In this document: one piece after another, positions 9,880-19,599 of the stretch
Layout: every line of letters begins with the position of its first letter
Numbering within the stretch: position 1 is the stretch's first letter
Source: Chara braunii
Lineage: Eukaryota; Streptophyta; Charophyceae; Charales; Characeae
Length of the DNA: 31,643 bases
Assembly (NCBI GenBank): GCA_003427395.1
Contig: BFEA01000787.1
Location: 272,202 to 303,844, forward strand
Direction of reading: 5' to 3'
Notes under the pieces: model-generated
Databases searched by the model: none
Told to the model about the DNA's origin: nothing
Seen by the model: the letters and a program-made list of their open reading frames with translations, nothing else
Made by a program: the position numbers and the translations under genes

Positions 9880-9922
9880 TGTCTTCGTCCTCGTATTGAT
9901 CCTCGTCCTCATCCTCGTGCTC
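9757..9922. repeat. CCTCGT/CCTCAT hexanucleotide array
   Basis: Variant TCCTCG, TCCTCA and TCTTCG hexamers. Both strands stay open, producing artefactual PRP/RTRT proteins. Confidence 0.95.
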
Positions 9923-10338
9923 GCCATTACTTTTTATTCTTCACCTTCGCACCCAAAAACAGCTTAAGCCGTATGGCTGGCCGATTGCTCACCCAGAGAG
10001 AGGTAAAGATTCGAATGATTTGATGCTTGCTTTGCTGTTGTCAACCGTTCCATTGGAATTAGTTAAATGATTCTGACTGCAATTACTACGGGCCCTGGAT
10101 GAATCTGACGGCAATCACGTCCAGAGCTTAGTAGGTGAAGAATCGAAAGGTTCCGAACAAATGTTACTAACCCCAAAATTACCCCGCTTTATGTACAATT
10201 CGCCACACCATACAATACAAGGCTTCCTTCGCATTGCAATCAATTGAATTTTCTGTGCTGTACCTACCGTTCAAAGTTCAAAGTCCAAAGTTAAAATTTC
10301 AAACCCGTTCAGTCGTCCAGAACATATCCGCCAAATAC

Positions 10339-10644
10339 TCAGACAAAGCAGTCCTTCAAGGACCACAGAAGAAACTTTACGTAGGCATCCGTCTCGAGGA
10401 ATTCAATGTGTGCTGCTCGACCAATCAGCGTGCTGAGGGAACGGGGCGTTGAAGAGGTGTTGAAGTTCACATCAACCCGCCATAAAGTCCTCCCTTCCAT
10501 GGCATCACCGGCACGAGTTCCGCCCTGTACGAGAGGGCCTAGACAACCTTGCAGCATTGCCGTATACGCACCACCTTTCTTTGAGTCCTTCATTGCCGCA
10601 GGACACATCTCAATCCTCGCCGAATGATAGGGAACGTATCGATC
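10339..10644 (-). CDS. FAM135/DUF676-type serine esterase, last exon
   Basis: Read on the minus strand, the acceptor (CATCGTCAG, AG at 10645-10646) is followed by DRYVPYHSARIEMCPAAMKD and, near the end, RVDVNFNTSSTP and TLIGRAAHIEFLETDAYVKF, then a TGA at 10339-10341. In plant FAM135-like esterases the matching block reads SPQDGYVPYHSARIE ... GRAAHIEFLE. The aspartate at the exon start and the histidine in RAAHIEF are the expected acid and base of the alpha/beta-hydrolase triad. The exon is 306 nt, starts at phase 0 and has no internal stop. The substrate is not known from sequence. Confidence 0.92.
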   Translation of the reverse strand, partial: DRYVPYHSARIEMCPAAMKDSKKGGAYTAMLQGCLGPLVQGGTRAGDAMEGRTLWRVDVNFNTSSTPRSLSTLIGRAAHIEFLETDAYVKFLLWSLKDCFV

Positions 10645-10895
10645 CTGACGATGGCAGCAGGCACGCATCCGGTCAAACATCCAGTCCAGGTCCTCAGTAG
10701 GTTGCATGACATTTTATGATTGCTAAGTTTTGATGACACACAGGAACCCCACCATCAGCGGGCATTTCCCTTTCTTTCGTTTTTTTTTTTCTGTCTTCTT
10801 TTGAGCTCGTCATTTCTCCCAGCTAAAACAGGTCAGGAAACACCTTCCCAGTCCACATCCGAACCTCCGTCCAGGACCGAGTCCCACTAGCGTAG

Positions 10896-10942
10896 AAAAT
10901 AAATAAATAAATAAATAAACAAATAAATAAATAAATAAATAA
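10896..10942. repeat. AAAT microsatellite
   Basis: (AAAT)n with one AAAC unit, just left of a GC-capped repeat start. Confidence 0.95.
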
Positions 10943-11587
10943 TTTATTTCCCTGTGCTACCAGCCGGGAGGCCCGGGCTGCCTCAGATTGGCCCGGGTGG
11001 CCCGGCCGGGACAGGTCCGGGCAAAGTCCCACTCAAGATTCGGGCAGTCCCCGCACACACAAAATAAAAACTGAAAAAAATTTATGTCATGCAGAATTGC
11101 AAACCAAACATCTTTTACCTGAGGGTGACCTCAAAATTCGCTATGGAATCCGAAATAAAAAATAAAAATAAAATACTAAATTATATCATAGTATCATACC
11201 CCTTTGCGCCCCTTCCAGCCCTTTCGAACTCCGCTTATACCCCATACACACCCTTTGGTAAGATATCACCAGACTCAAGTCTCGGGTGCATCCTTCTTCG
11301 GTATACTTTTCCGTGTGCTTCCACGCCTAACCCAAGAGACTTGCCTTTGTTTGTCAAAAATAGAGGTATGTTCGCTTCGCGCCTGGTCGTTACTTTTATT
11401 TCGTTTTTTTGCAATCTTTATTATCTAAAGAAAAGACCGGATTTGGGCACATCTCAGCGGGCACAAAATTGGCCCCACTGCAAAAAAAAAAAAAAAAAAA
11501 AAAAAACAAAAAAAAAAACAAAAAAAAAAACAGAGAAAAACTTGACCCCCTTTTCGGTGTTGCCCGGGCGGGTCAACCCCCATGCAG

Positions 11588-12170
11588 GAAAAAAAAAAAA
11601 GATGAAAAGGGCGCAGAGCCACCGGAAGAAGAGGAGAACGAAGACGAAGAAGAGGAGGAAGAGGAGGCCGACAAAGAGGAGGAAGAGGGAGAAGAGGAGG
11701 AAGAAGCAGAGGAGGAAGCAGAGGAAGAGGAAGACGAGGAGAAAGTTCTTCGAAGCTGACGTGGAAGAAGAGGACGCAGGCAGAGCCCGTGGAAGAAGAG
11801 GAGGAAGAGGAGGCTGAAGAGGAGAATGACGAGCAGGGAGGGGGAAGAGGAGGCTCAAGATGAGGAGGAGGAAGCGGAGGAAGAAAAAGAGGAAGAGGAG
11901 GAAGAGAGAGGATGACGAGGAGGGATGGGGAAGAGGAGAGGAAGAGGAAGAGGAAGAGGAAGAGGAAGCGGAAGAGGAAGAGGAAGAAGAGGAGGAAGAG
12001 GGAGGAACAAGAGGAGGAAGCAGAGGAAGAGACGAAGAAAGAAGAGGAGGAAGAAGAGATAGAAGACGAGGCTGTGGAAGAGTGCGAAGAATAGGTGGAC
12101 AAAAATAACGAGGAAGAAGGAAAGGAGGAAGAGGGAAAGAAGGAGGGCAGCTTACCTGTTGATGGCTGAA
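11588..12170. repeat. ~570-bp purine-rich strand (GAGGAAGA)n
   Basis: The plus strand is almost only A and G, in GAGGAAGAGGAAG-type units with scattered GAC or GGC. All six frames are low-complexity (Glu/Lys/Arg or Ser/Leu/Pro). Long purine-pyrimidine tracts can adopt triplex structures; whether this one does is not known. Confidence 0.95.
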
Positions 12171-12656
12171 GGGAGCGGGTGAGTGGCAATTCAAGCCACT
12201 TCGAAGTTCGAAGTACTCCAACTTCGAGCATCAAAGTGGAGATCACACGCACGGGGTGGGTGGCAAGTGGCGCCAGCGGAGACAATTCATATGGTCGATC
12301 TGGGTCGTACAATTGCCAAAACCTGGGCCCAGATTGGCTCATGTTGTTTTTGTCCATGCAAGCACAGGGCTACCCGTGAAAACATCTGGGCCCGGCCTCG
12401 GTGACCTCAATGGATGTCTGGGGGGCAGAAATGACGAAAACTGGGCCCGCAGTGGTTTTGCTCTGGGCCTCTGAAAGGTTAACCGGCCTGTCTCTCCATA
12501 CAGACAATATGAACAATCTCCCGGGGCTCAGACATCCGGGCCGGTAGCCTAGCAAATATTTGAAAATTTGAAATAAACAAATACCTTGAAATCAGTACAT
12601 AAAAATTAACCATTAATTAGGACAATTAATATCCATAGAAATCTGCTCACGCTTAC

Positions 12657-12707
12657 CTGAGGAGAGGCCAAGAATAACACATTCCTGAAGTACCCAAATG
12701 TCTTCGT
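12657..12707 (-). CDS. FAM135/DUF676-type serine esterase, 51-nt exon
   Basis: A short exon between an acceptor (CTGTATACCAG) and a strong donor (CTCAG|GTAAGCG). It encodes 17 residues, TKTFGYFRNVLFLASPQ, matching the plant FAM135 segment K-T-x-x-x-F-(K/R)-N-(I/V)-(I/L)-x-L-(S/A)-S-P-Q that leads into the triad aspartate. Both ends are at phase 0, so it joins 14552 and 10644 without a frame change. It is too short to appear as an ORF and was found from splice sites and family sequence. Confidence 0.9.
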
Positions 12708-13064
12708 CTGGTATACAGATGCAGCAGAGGCAGCAGAGCAAAAAATGATCATTACAGATCACAAGACCACCACCACCACAACATCAAGGATTCCTCATCA
12801 GCTCATCGGTAAAAAAATAAAAATCCGTCCACATAGCATTTTGTAATTTTGCATTTATACCCCCATCTTGTGTGGAGAACTGCAGAATGGCAGTGCTGGT
12901 GGTGACGAGTCAAAGTTGCCCTTCTTTCCCACGCCTCTCTCGTCCTCCACCATACACACACACACAAAAAAAAAAAACCACCGAAAAATGAAAACGGAAA
13001 GAAAACATGAGGACCCCCGGCCATAAGGACCTGTTTAATTANAAAAAAAAAAAAAAAAAAGAGG

Positions 13065-13175
13065 ACAACCAACTGGCCTAGCTCCGTTGGTCTAAACACC
13101 CCTGTACTGTTGAAAACTTGAAAACTTGCAATACAGACCTGAGTTCAAAGTTCAAACTTCAAATCCCACTGGAAG
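13065..13175 (+). mobile_element. tRNA-derived SINE-like sequence
   Basis: TGGCCTAGCTCCGTTGGTCT resembles a tRNA D-arm/A box. CTGTACT ... GCAATACAG forms an anticodon-like arm interrupted by an 18-base TTGAAAACTTGAAAACTT insertion. GAGTTC ... AAATCCC is a B box interrupted by a 13-base TTCAAA-type duplication. It follows a poly(A) run and N (13042-13060). It is not a functional tRNA. Confidence 0.55.
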
Positions 13176-13419
13176 CAGACGAGTGGAATACTACAATTCT
13201 GAAGGAAAGAAAAAGAAAACATGAGGAGGACGAGATGTAATGTGTGACACAGCAGAAGAGTCCGACCAGATAGCACACGTGGGAATCATAGGACTGACCT
13301 GACAATGCAGCAAAAAATGACACACTGGCGGGGAGAGGTCTGGAAACAGATGAAACCTCCCGCTGGAATCATACATAGACAGCAGCAGCTGCGGCCACAG
13401 CAGCGGTGGCAGAGCCTTG

Positions 13420-13560
13420 GTGTCTCCGTCTGAGTTCATCAGGATTGGAATCTGACCGCAATGACGGTACCATTATTGTCTCCGTCCGAGTGCAGCGGGA
13501 TTTGAACTCATGATCTGTTTATCAACAGCAACATGTGTATACCGTCGATCCACATGGCTG
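13420..13560 (-). mobile_element. second tRNA-derived SINE-like sequence
   Basis: On the minus strand: TGGATCGACGG (A-box-like), CTGTTGATAAACAG (anticodon-arm-like) and GAGTTCAAATCCC (B box), then a tail with GTCATTGCGGTCAGATTCC. Similar A-box and B-box spacing with ATTAAACAGAGCATGAGTTC is seen at 17335-17400 on the plus strand, and the CGGTCAGATTC tail recurs near 16733 and, diverged, near 10106. Confidence 0.5.
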
Positions 13561-13613
13561 CGGTGCTTCCCTTTCGCCCTCATTTCGAAATTCGAAATCA
13601 TTGGACAATTTGC

Positions 13614-14030
13614 CTAGGCTGTTTTCCCGGGCGCCCAGGCACCCAACTTGTGCCCGGGTACACGCCCAGGTGCCCGGCCAGGCATGACCCCCGGGCAGGC
13701 AGGCCCCAGCGCAAAAAAAGAAAAAACACAAAAATCCGGAAAAAAAAAATGTTGTGTAGAATTGCATACAAACTTACAAAGTTTACAAACAACTTTTGGT
13801 TGAGGGTCACATCAGAATTCCTCACGGAACTGGAAGATAAAAAAGAAAACTACCGAATCACACTAAGGCACCCTTCTTTAGACCCCTATAGCCCCCCCCC
13901 CCTTGAGCCATGCTAATCTGTCTCAGACAGCGCGGAAAACCCCCACCGCCATTTATTTTTTTTTCCCCATGCCTGGGTATCCCGGGCGTCACGCCCGGGT
14001 GACCGGCCGGTCATGAAAATCTTCCTAGCA
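13614..14030. mobile_element. GC-capped MITE-like repeat, diverged copy
   Basis: Starts CCTAGGCTGTTTTCCCGGGC, holds the family's internal block (CAACTTTTGGTTGAGGGTCA), and ends in CCCGGGCGTCACGCCCGGGT and a CTAGG-like mirrored terminus. Right boundary uncertain. Confidence 0.5.
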
Positions 14031-14551
14031 ATTTGCAAGATAATACACCGGATCATCATCAACTGTGTCCTCTGGGACATCTTCCTAGCAATTTGATCAT
14101 GAAAATCTTCCTAGCAATTTGCAACTCTAATTTGAGCGACGACACACCTGAAGATAGATTAGCATGGCTCCTGCCCAAGGACGATAACCCACCCGACAAA
14201 CAAAACAAAAAAGAACGAAAAATATATACATAGATATAGTCAAACAGAGCTGCACGGTAAAATATGTATATATATGTGTGTATCCTCACTGCATGCAGAG
14301 CTTGGCATCAACCTCTCCCCCTCTTTTTTTTTCCTTTTCACTCTTTTGCCACGGACAATGCGGACATGCTATTCCTCGTGGCCTCCGGAGAGGTGATTCA
14401 ATGGTGAACGACAGTCTTCGCCCGAATAAAACACCTGGTCATTGTCACTGTATCCAGACAGAAAGTTGCTCCAAATACATCTATAATTACCTGGAGTTAT
14501 ATTTTGGGTCAAGTCCATAGCACAACTCGCTTGTTGCGAAATGAAACATAC

Positions 14552-14757
14552 CTGACTGAGATGGTAAAGATAACAGTCCTTCATTGCTGGTTGATCGGTG
14601 AAAGTGAGCTGATGCATGCACGGCGAGCCTTTGAACTTCTTCAGCAGCCAAAGCCCAGAGTTAAAAATAGAGTTGGAGCTGTACATATAGCCCAAGTGCG
14701 GACCCGAAATTGACAAGAGCGTAAAAAGGTGGCTAAGATACGGTTGCATCGCAGCCT
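14552..14757 (-). CDS. FAM135/DUF676-type serine esterase, exon with SGPHLGY motif
   Basis: The acceptor (GTGTGTGCGCAG) opens the exon and the donor (CAG|GTATGTTT) closes it. The exon is 206 nt: two bases complete the codon split by the upstream intron (Glu), then 68 codons. It reads AAMQPYLSHLFTLLSISGPH, LGYMYSSNSIFNSGLWLLKK and a segment ending in YLYHLSQ. SGPHLGY(L/M)YSSNS(L/I)FNSGLWLLKK is strongly diagnostic of FAM135 esterases. Confidence 0.93.
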
Positions 14758-14829
14758 CTGCGCACACACATCACCGGCAACCAGAGAAAGTTTCGAAAAC
14801 CGAAGAAGTTTAACTTGTTTCAGTAATCG

Positions 14830-14968
14830 TTTTTTTTTTTTTTTTTTTTTTTTAATTTTATTTTAAGAACTGGTTTGTTCTGTTCATCTGAGTGCATTTC
14901 TGGATTGGAAAGTGGGTCTGTATTTTAACTGTTCGTCGGTGTACCGACTGAGCTAGGCTCGTTGGTAG

Positions 14969-15016
<48 letters not shown>
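14830..15016. repeat. T-run and GTT microsatellite
   Basis: A T-run of about 24 bases (14830-14853) and (GTT)n at about 14968-15016. Confidence 0.95.
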
Positions 15017-15222
15017 TCGTTGGGAGTTTTGGTAACCTTGTACTCAACACCATCCTGCAAAAAATAGGACAGACAGACTCTATATATTCGAAATTTTAAA
15101 ATTTTAATTATTTTATCTCAAACTCGGGTCTGTAATTCAGCAGGTGAAGGGTGTACCAACAGACTCTATTCAATTTGTCCATCATTTAATTCTAGTGATG
15201 ACTAAAATTAACTCAACTAACT

Positions 15223-15910
15223 CCTAGCGGGCCGCCCGGAGTGCCTTGTTTTTCCGGGCGGCCTGGCCGTGCAAGGACCAGGGAAGGCCGCAGCCAAAAA
15301 TTAAAAAAAAATAAATCCCGAAACAAAACTCTGTTATGCAGAAACAACGTTTGCCTCCGGCCGTGCAAGGACCAGGGAAGGGACTAGCAAAAAAAAAAAG
15401 AAAAAGAAAAGAACACAGAAATCAAGAAAATCCGGAAAAAACCTATGTCATGCAGAAAAATAAACTGAACAACTTTTGCCTCAGGGTCACATCGAAATTC
15501 TTTACCAAATTTTAAATAAAAAATAAAGTTAAAACCTAGGCTATCAGCCGGGCTGCCCGGGGCCCGGGTGGCCAGCCCGTGCAAGGACCAGGGAAGGTCC
15601 CAGCAAAAAAAAAAAGAAAAAAAGAAAAAACCGAAAAAAAAACTATGTTATGCAGAAAAATAAACTGAACAACTTTTGCCTCAGGGTCACATCGAAATTC
15701 TTCACCAAATTTAGAATAAAAAATGAAATTTAAATATATATTTTTAATTTTAAAAATTTTAATATTATTTTATTTTTAAAATTCTTTTTGGCCCGGCCGG
15801 GCAAGTGACCCCGGGCCACTCTGGTAGCCTAGGTTAAAACATAATTTTTATTTTTTTATTTTTTATTGGCCCGGTCGGGCAAGTGGTCCTGCGCCACTCC
15901 GGTAGCCTAG
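15223..15910. mobile_element. GC-capped MITE interrupted by a copy of its own family
   Basis: The left end is CCTAGCGGGCCGCCCGGAGT and the right end is CGCCACTCCGGTAGCCTAG. The inside has three GTGCAAGGACCAGGGAAGG segments and the CTTTTGCCTCAGGGTCACAT block. The element is split by a related copy at 15535-15833. A partial internal duplication precedes the insertion (15267-15390). No protein is encoded. Confidence 0.7.
15529..15840. mobile_element. nested GC-capped MITE with TTAAAA(C) duplication
   Basis: The element at 15535-15833 starts CCTAGGCTATCAG and ends CTGGTAGCCTAGG, inverted with one mismatch. TTAAAAC lies at 15529-15535 and 15834-15840, giving a 6- or 7-bp target duplication (the last C is ambiguous). 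Both termini carry GGCCCGGG-rich caps. The host element resumes on the right with the expected (T)nA-rich stretch and GC-rich cap. Confidence 0.82.
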
Positions 15911-15976
15911 ATCAACTCTATCTAATATGATTTATTTAATTTTATTATAATATGATTAATTCATCAAACCATTCTT

Positions 15977-16207
15977 AGGATTATATGAACAATACAATCC
16001 ACACTCATGTCCATAATCATGCTCAGACTCATGTTTCAAAGGGACTGTGGACCCGGTTTCCAGCAGGTGAAGCTCCCCACCAATAGATGGAGCGGCCGGC
16101 AATGGACTTACTAGGGGCAGGCACTCTTATCATCACCCCCACCACTAGCAGGCCCCAGTGGATTCGTTTAAAAAAAAAAACAGAAAAAACAAGGATTCTA
16201 TGAACAA
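15977..16207 (+). mobile_element. 199-bp poly(A) retroposon with 16-bp TSD
   Basis: AGGATT(A/C)TATGAACAA flanks the insert at 15977-15992 and 16192-16207, with one mismatch. The insert ends in an A-run (16170-16179) followed by CAGAAAAAACA. It contains GGACCCGGTTTCCAGCAGG and CTCCCCACCAATAGATGGAG, the core shared with the insertion in the Penelope RT. Confidence 0.85.
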
Positions 16208-16241
16208 CCTGCGACTACCATACCATACCATCACCTTAAAC

Positions 16242-16269
16242 AAAAAAAAAAAAAAAAAAAAAAAAAAAA
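16242..16269. repeat. A-run
   Basis: About 28 consecutive A bases followed by GAAA-type repeats, possibly another retroposon tail whose 5' end was not found. Confidence 0.9.
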
Positions 16270-17064
16270 CAGAAAGGAAGAAAGAGAGAAAGAAAGATGC
16301 GTCGATAACTCACTCAACAGGTGCCGCCGATCAAGCCGGAAAGGAGGGCTAGGAACTTGTCAGGATCTGGTTAGAAAAGCCAGCCGGAAATTCTAAGGAC
16401 GTACTTGACCGCAAGAAGCTGCTAGATTCAGTCAAACCACTTCTTTTTTTTCATCCTTAACTGTGACTAGCCATGGTTGGAACCGCTGGACTTACAGATC
16501 TTTTGACTCTCTGCCCAAGGTTTGGAAAGCGGAAAACCTCCCCTGGCCACTCCATGGCGAGATCCCAACACCGCGATCCGCAGATCCAGGGTTCGAACCT
16601 TGATAAAAAAGAGATCGCCACCCCGTTTTCAGCACTCCATTCTCTCAACTATTTATCGATCAGTCATTTCACTGTAAATCTCCTTAGTAATGCAGCTTCA
16701 CTACATACGAAAGCCAGGACTCGTGTGAATGAATCTGACCGCGATTATGGCCACATTCCCATCTAATATTCATCGTGCGAGACATAGCAGCACGGATGGA
16801 CTGCAATCCGTGATTATAGTGTCTAGAGCTCCTGATAAGGTCTGCGCCTTGTGATGACCCTTCTACATATGTATCACATATAGGGGTATCTGTGGGCCTA
16901 CAGGCATCCCAACAACGTAGGCCCACAGGTACCCCATAGTCAGAATAGCACCCCTCCTAAAAGGGGGTGTTGATGGCTATAGGAAGTAGGCCAGCCACAG
17001 CCTAAGTGTAGTGCAGGGGGTGTTTCTCAGCGACGGCATAGAATCCTTAGAAAAACCTTATAAC

Positions 17065-17185
17065 ATTTACAGTTAAGTTAGTTAACCAACATTTACAGTT
17101 AACCAACATTTACAGTTAACCAATATTTACAGTTAACCAACATTTGCAGTTAAAGTTGTTAAACAACATTTACAGTTAAACAACA
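17065..17185. repeat. 18-bp tandem repeat
   Basis: About six units of AACATTTACAGTTAACCA with small variants. Confidence 0.93.
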
Positions 17186-17476
17186 TATTCACAGCAGAGT
17201 ATGGCAGGCCTGGGGTGTCCTTCAGAACTTTGGTGAAGTTCAGAAAACACATGCGAATGCAGAAAGAATCGAAATTAAAATTGCAAATCCGCTCAGTTCA
17301 ACGAAAGAAGAAATGCAAGCATACTGTCCCTATCCTGTGGCGGACTGGTACACACACAGCGGTTATTAAACAGAGCATGAGTTCAAAGCCTGATCCACAG
17401 TCATGTGACTGACGTGATCTAAAGATTCTAAAGAGGATATCCCAAGCATTTTCAGCGGTGCACCCACAATAAATAG

Positions 17477-17880
17477 ATGGATGGAAGATGGGTGGTAGGA
17501 AGGAAAGGAGAAAGGTGGGAGGGAGGGAGGAAGGGAGCGAGGAAGGGAGNNNNNNNNNNNNNNNNNNNNNNNNNNNNNNNNNNNNNNNNNNNNNNNNNNN
17601 NNNNNNNNNNNNNNNNNNNNNNNNNNNNNNNNNNNNNNNNNNNNNNNNNNNNNNNNNNNNNNNNNNNNNNNNNNNNNNNNNNNNNNNNNNNNNNNNNNNN
17701 NNNNNNNNNNNNNNNNNNNNNNNNNNNNNNGCCTGGTTGGTATACAGGGAGGGAGAGGAGGGTGGAAGGGAGGGAGGCAGAGAGGGAGCGTGGAAAGGAG
17801 GGAGGGAGGAAGGAAGGATGGAAGGAAGGACGGGAGGAGGAAGGAAGGGAGGAAGGAAGGGAGGAAGGAAGGGAGGAAAA
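17477..17880. repeat. GGGA/GGAA tract with 181-bp assembly gap
   Basis: Purine repeats at about 17500-17549 and 17748-17880 surround N bases at 17550-17730. The translated proteins across it are artefacts. The gap size may be arbitrary. Confidence 0.97.
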
Positions 17881-17886
17881 AATGAC

Positions 17887-18148
17887 CTGTGAGAGCAGCG
17901 CGGATGACAACATTGCCAATTGAATGTCCGACAAAGCTGAGTTTCCCAAGGCATAAATTTGGATTTGGCCTCCCAGAACTCCCAAACAGATGAGTCAAGG
18001 AGGTAGCAACCTCGTTCGCGAGTCGCCGTCCCATATCCCGGAAATCATCAAATGTACGGTCCTGATTTGCTTCAGACATCATGCATTCCACCGTCGGATC
18101 CAACATCAGCCAATTGTTCCGGATGAGGCGAAGGTCTAAGTGATGGCC
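17887..18148 (-). CDS. FAM135/DUF676-type serine esterase, nucleophile exon
   Basis: The acceptor TTTTCTTTTTCAG is followed by GHHLDLRLIRNNWLMLDP, then MMSEANQDRTFDDFRDMGRR and KLSFVGHSIGNVVIRAAL. GHSIGN holds the expected nucleophile serine. The form GHHLDLRL(I/V)RNxWL is that of plant proteins; animal FAM135 reads differently here. The exon is 262 nt and ends one base into a codon. The donor is a weaker ACAG|GTCATT, but the phase fits the next exon exactly. The preceding exon, which should end in VFVHGFQ, was not found in the window. A longer open frame extending left through the donor runs into the TTCC repeat and gap and is artefactual. Confidence 0.93.
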
Positions 18149-18204
18149 CTGAAAAAGAAAAAGACAACGCCAAGCCCAGAGAAGTGTCAGTGCACAAACA
18201 AAGA

Positions 18205-18205
18205 C

Positions 18206-18257
<52 letters not shown>

Positions 18258-18262
18258 ACACG
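18205..18262. repeat. CA microsatellite
   Basis: (CA)n with single interruptions, 5' of the nucleophile exon acceptor in the upstream intron. Confidence 0.95.
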
Positions 18263-18263
18263 T

Positions 18264-19599
18264 AGACAGGGAGTATGAATACGGGACCATCCACTGGCAG
18301 GAAGATCGGCTCTATGCTCAAAATGCAGGTAATGGTACCCACCACTTCGGACCATGAATTACATGCCAAGACTAATGCAAACTGTCAGGCCCCCCTTGTT
18401 CCTTTTTTCTTTCTTTGGTTTTATTTCTGTTTTTCATTTTCATTTTCCTTTTTTTTCCCGTTGCTTTGACGAGTGTGACCCTGCCTCTCTACTGCTCACT
18501 CAATGGGGCCTTTTTGATCCTCAGAGAAGCTCGTTCCTGGGCAGCCGTGGTCAATAACGGGTGGGCACTGACAGGCCGGTGTCGCATATGGGTGCACTCT
18601 TGAGAATTGCTACCTTTCTTCTGTCGCCTTTTTCTTTTTTTCCTGTTGTCTTTTTTTTTTGTTGTTACCTCAGAAGTTTATGCAATGAACCCAGGCTGGA
18701 GAGACACTCGTCAATGTCGAAGTACAAGATGTCTCAGCGCATGTCAATGCCTCCAATAATCATGAATGTGATCCGAAGTACAATGCCTCGGAACCAAAGG
18801 ACGGAGCTGATAGGAGGGAGATAAGACTTAGAGGGTGGAAGCGAAAGTATCCATCAATGTCATCGAAGATAGATCTCCCTCATGTCCCACTCCTCCTTCG
18901 GGCATCTCCCCTCTTCCACCTCAGCAAACAGTATCCCAAAGTCGAGCCTGACAAGAACCGATCACAGCATAGTGCCACGCAGGCACGGATCTCTCACGAA
19001 GACGTCACAGCAGCGCGCAATGTCGACAGCATCAATCAGGTAAGCTTCCCTCTCTCTCACAACCAATCTCACAGCCCTGATCTCCCTCCTCGTCGATACC
19101 CCAATGCGTGTCGAAGTCAATGTGGCAAGTGCCACATCATCAATCAAGTCCCCAGCTGGCGCCAAGAACAGAGAGGCGCGAGCGACACAATGCAGTAGTC
19201 TTGCGTCGTCGTCACACACAATGCCAGCGTCCAGCCAGCGTCGTGCCAGCATCGAGCAGCAAGTGCAAGACTGAATGTCGGTCAGCAGGGGCTGGCTCAA
19301 CTTATAGTTGACTCGAGGTTGACCAGCCTCTGGTCTCTCGAATACGACCGCCCGATTGACCCACGGGCAATGGCCTGGATCTCTTACAGTTGCAGATTCC
19401 ACTTGGACTGGATTCTTGGCAGATACCTGCAAAGCACCAATATGTGTGTCTGATCGGTGGCCTGGGCTGCGTATGGACTTTGACTCGTGAGCCTCAATTC
19501 CCGAGCTACAGTTGACTGTTGACTTTCTTCAGTCATCTGTCGGGTGCAGGGTCTGTGAAGCCTCGGTTCGGGGCCCTGTTTGGATACGGTCTGGCGCAG
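18264..19599. other. no gene recognised; possibly esterase intron
   Basis: Pyrimidine tracts (18395-18470, 18610-18665) and a 156-aa minus-strand open frame (18962-19432) without a recognisable domain. The expected upstream esterase exon ending in VFVHGFQ was searched for here by eye and not seen. Confidence 0.4.

Larger units (their letters stand above)
10645..12656 (-). other. esterase intron, 2012 bp, with long purine tract
   Basis: Phase-0 intron, donor GTAAGCG, acceptor TCGTCAG. It contains a GC-capped repeat from about 10957, A-runs at 11481-11531 and the purine-rich tract at 11588-12170. Confidence 0.85.
12708..14551 (-). other. esterase intron, 1844 bp
   Basis: Phase-0 intron, donor GTATGT, acceptor ATACCAG. 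It contains tRNA-derived SINE-like sequences (about 13065-13175 and 13420-13560), a GC-capped repeat copy (13614 to about 14030) and a partial TATA-headed repeat (14223-14270). Position 13042 is an N. Confidence 0.85.
14758..17886 (-). other. esterase intron, 3129 bp, repeat-filled
   Basis: Defined by phase-1 splice junctions between the nucleophile exon and the SGPHLGY exon. It carries the nested GC-capped MITEs, the 199-bp poly(A) retroposon, an 18-bp tandem array, a (GGAA)-type tract with an assembly gap, a GTT microsatellite and T- and A-runs. Confidence 0.85.

Noticed and set aside
11425-12357. 310-aa and other long ORFs over the purine tract
   Set aside because: Low-complexity frames forced open by the repeat, inside an esterase intron.
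13065-13175. functional tRNA-Cys gene (GCA-like loop)
   Set aside because: Insertions disrupt the anticodon and T arms and no acceptor stem pairs; a SINE-type relic fits better.
17065-17185. CRISPR-like array
   Set aside because: Head-to-tail 18-bp units without spacers, in eukaryotic DNA.
17366-18355. 329-aa ORF covering the esterase exon
   Set aside because: Only 17887-18148 is exon. The rest reads through CA and TTCC repeats and the N gap.
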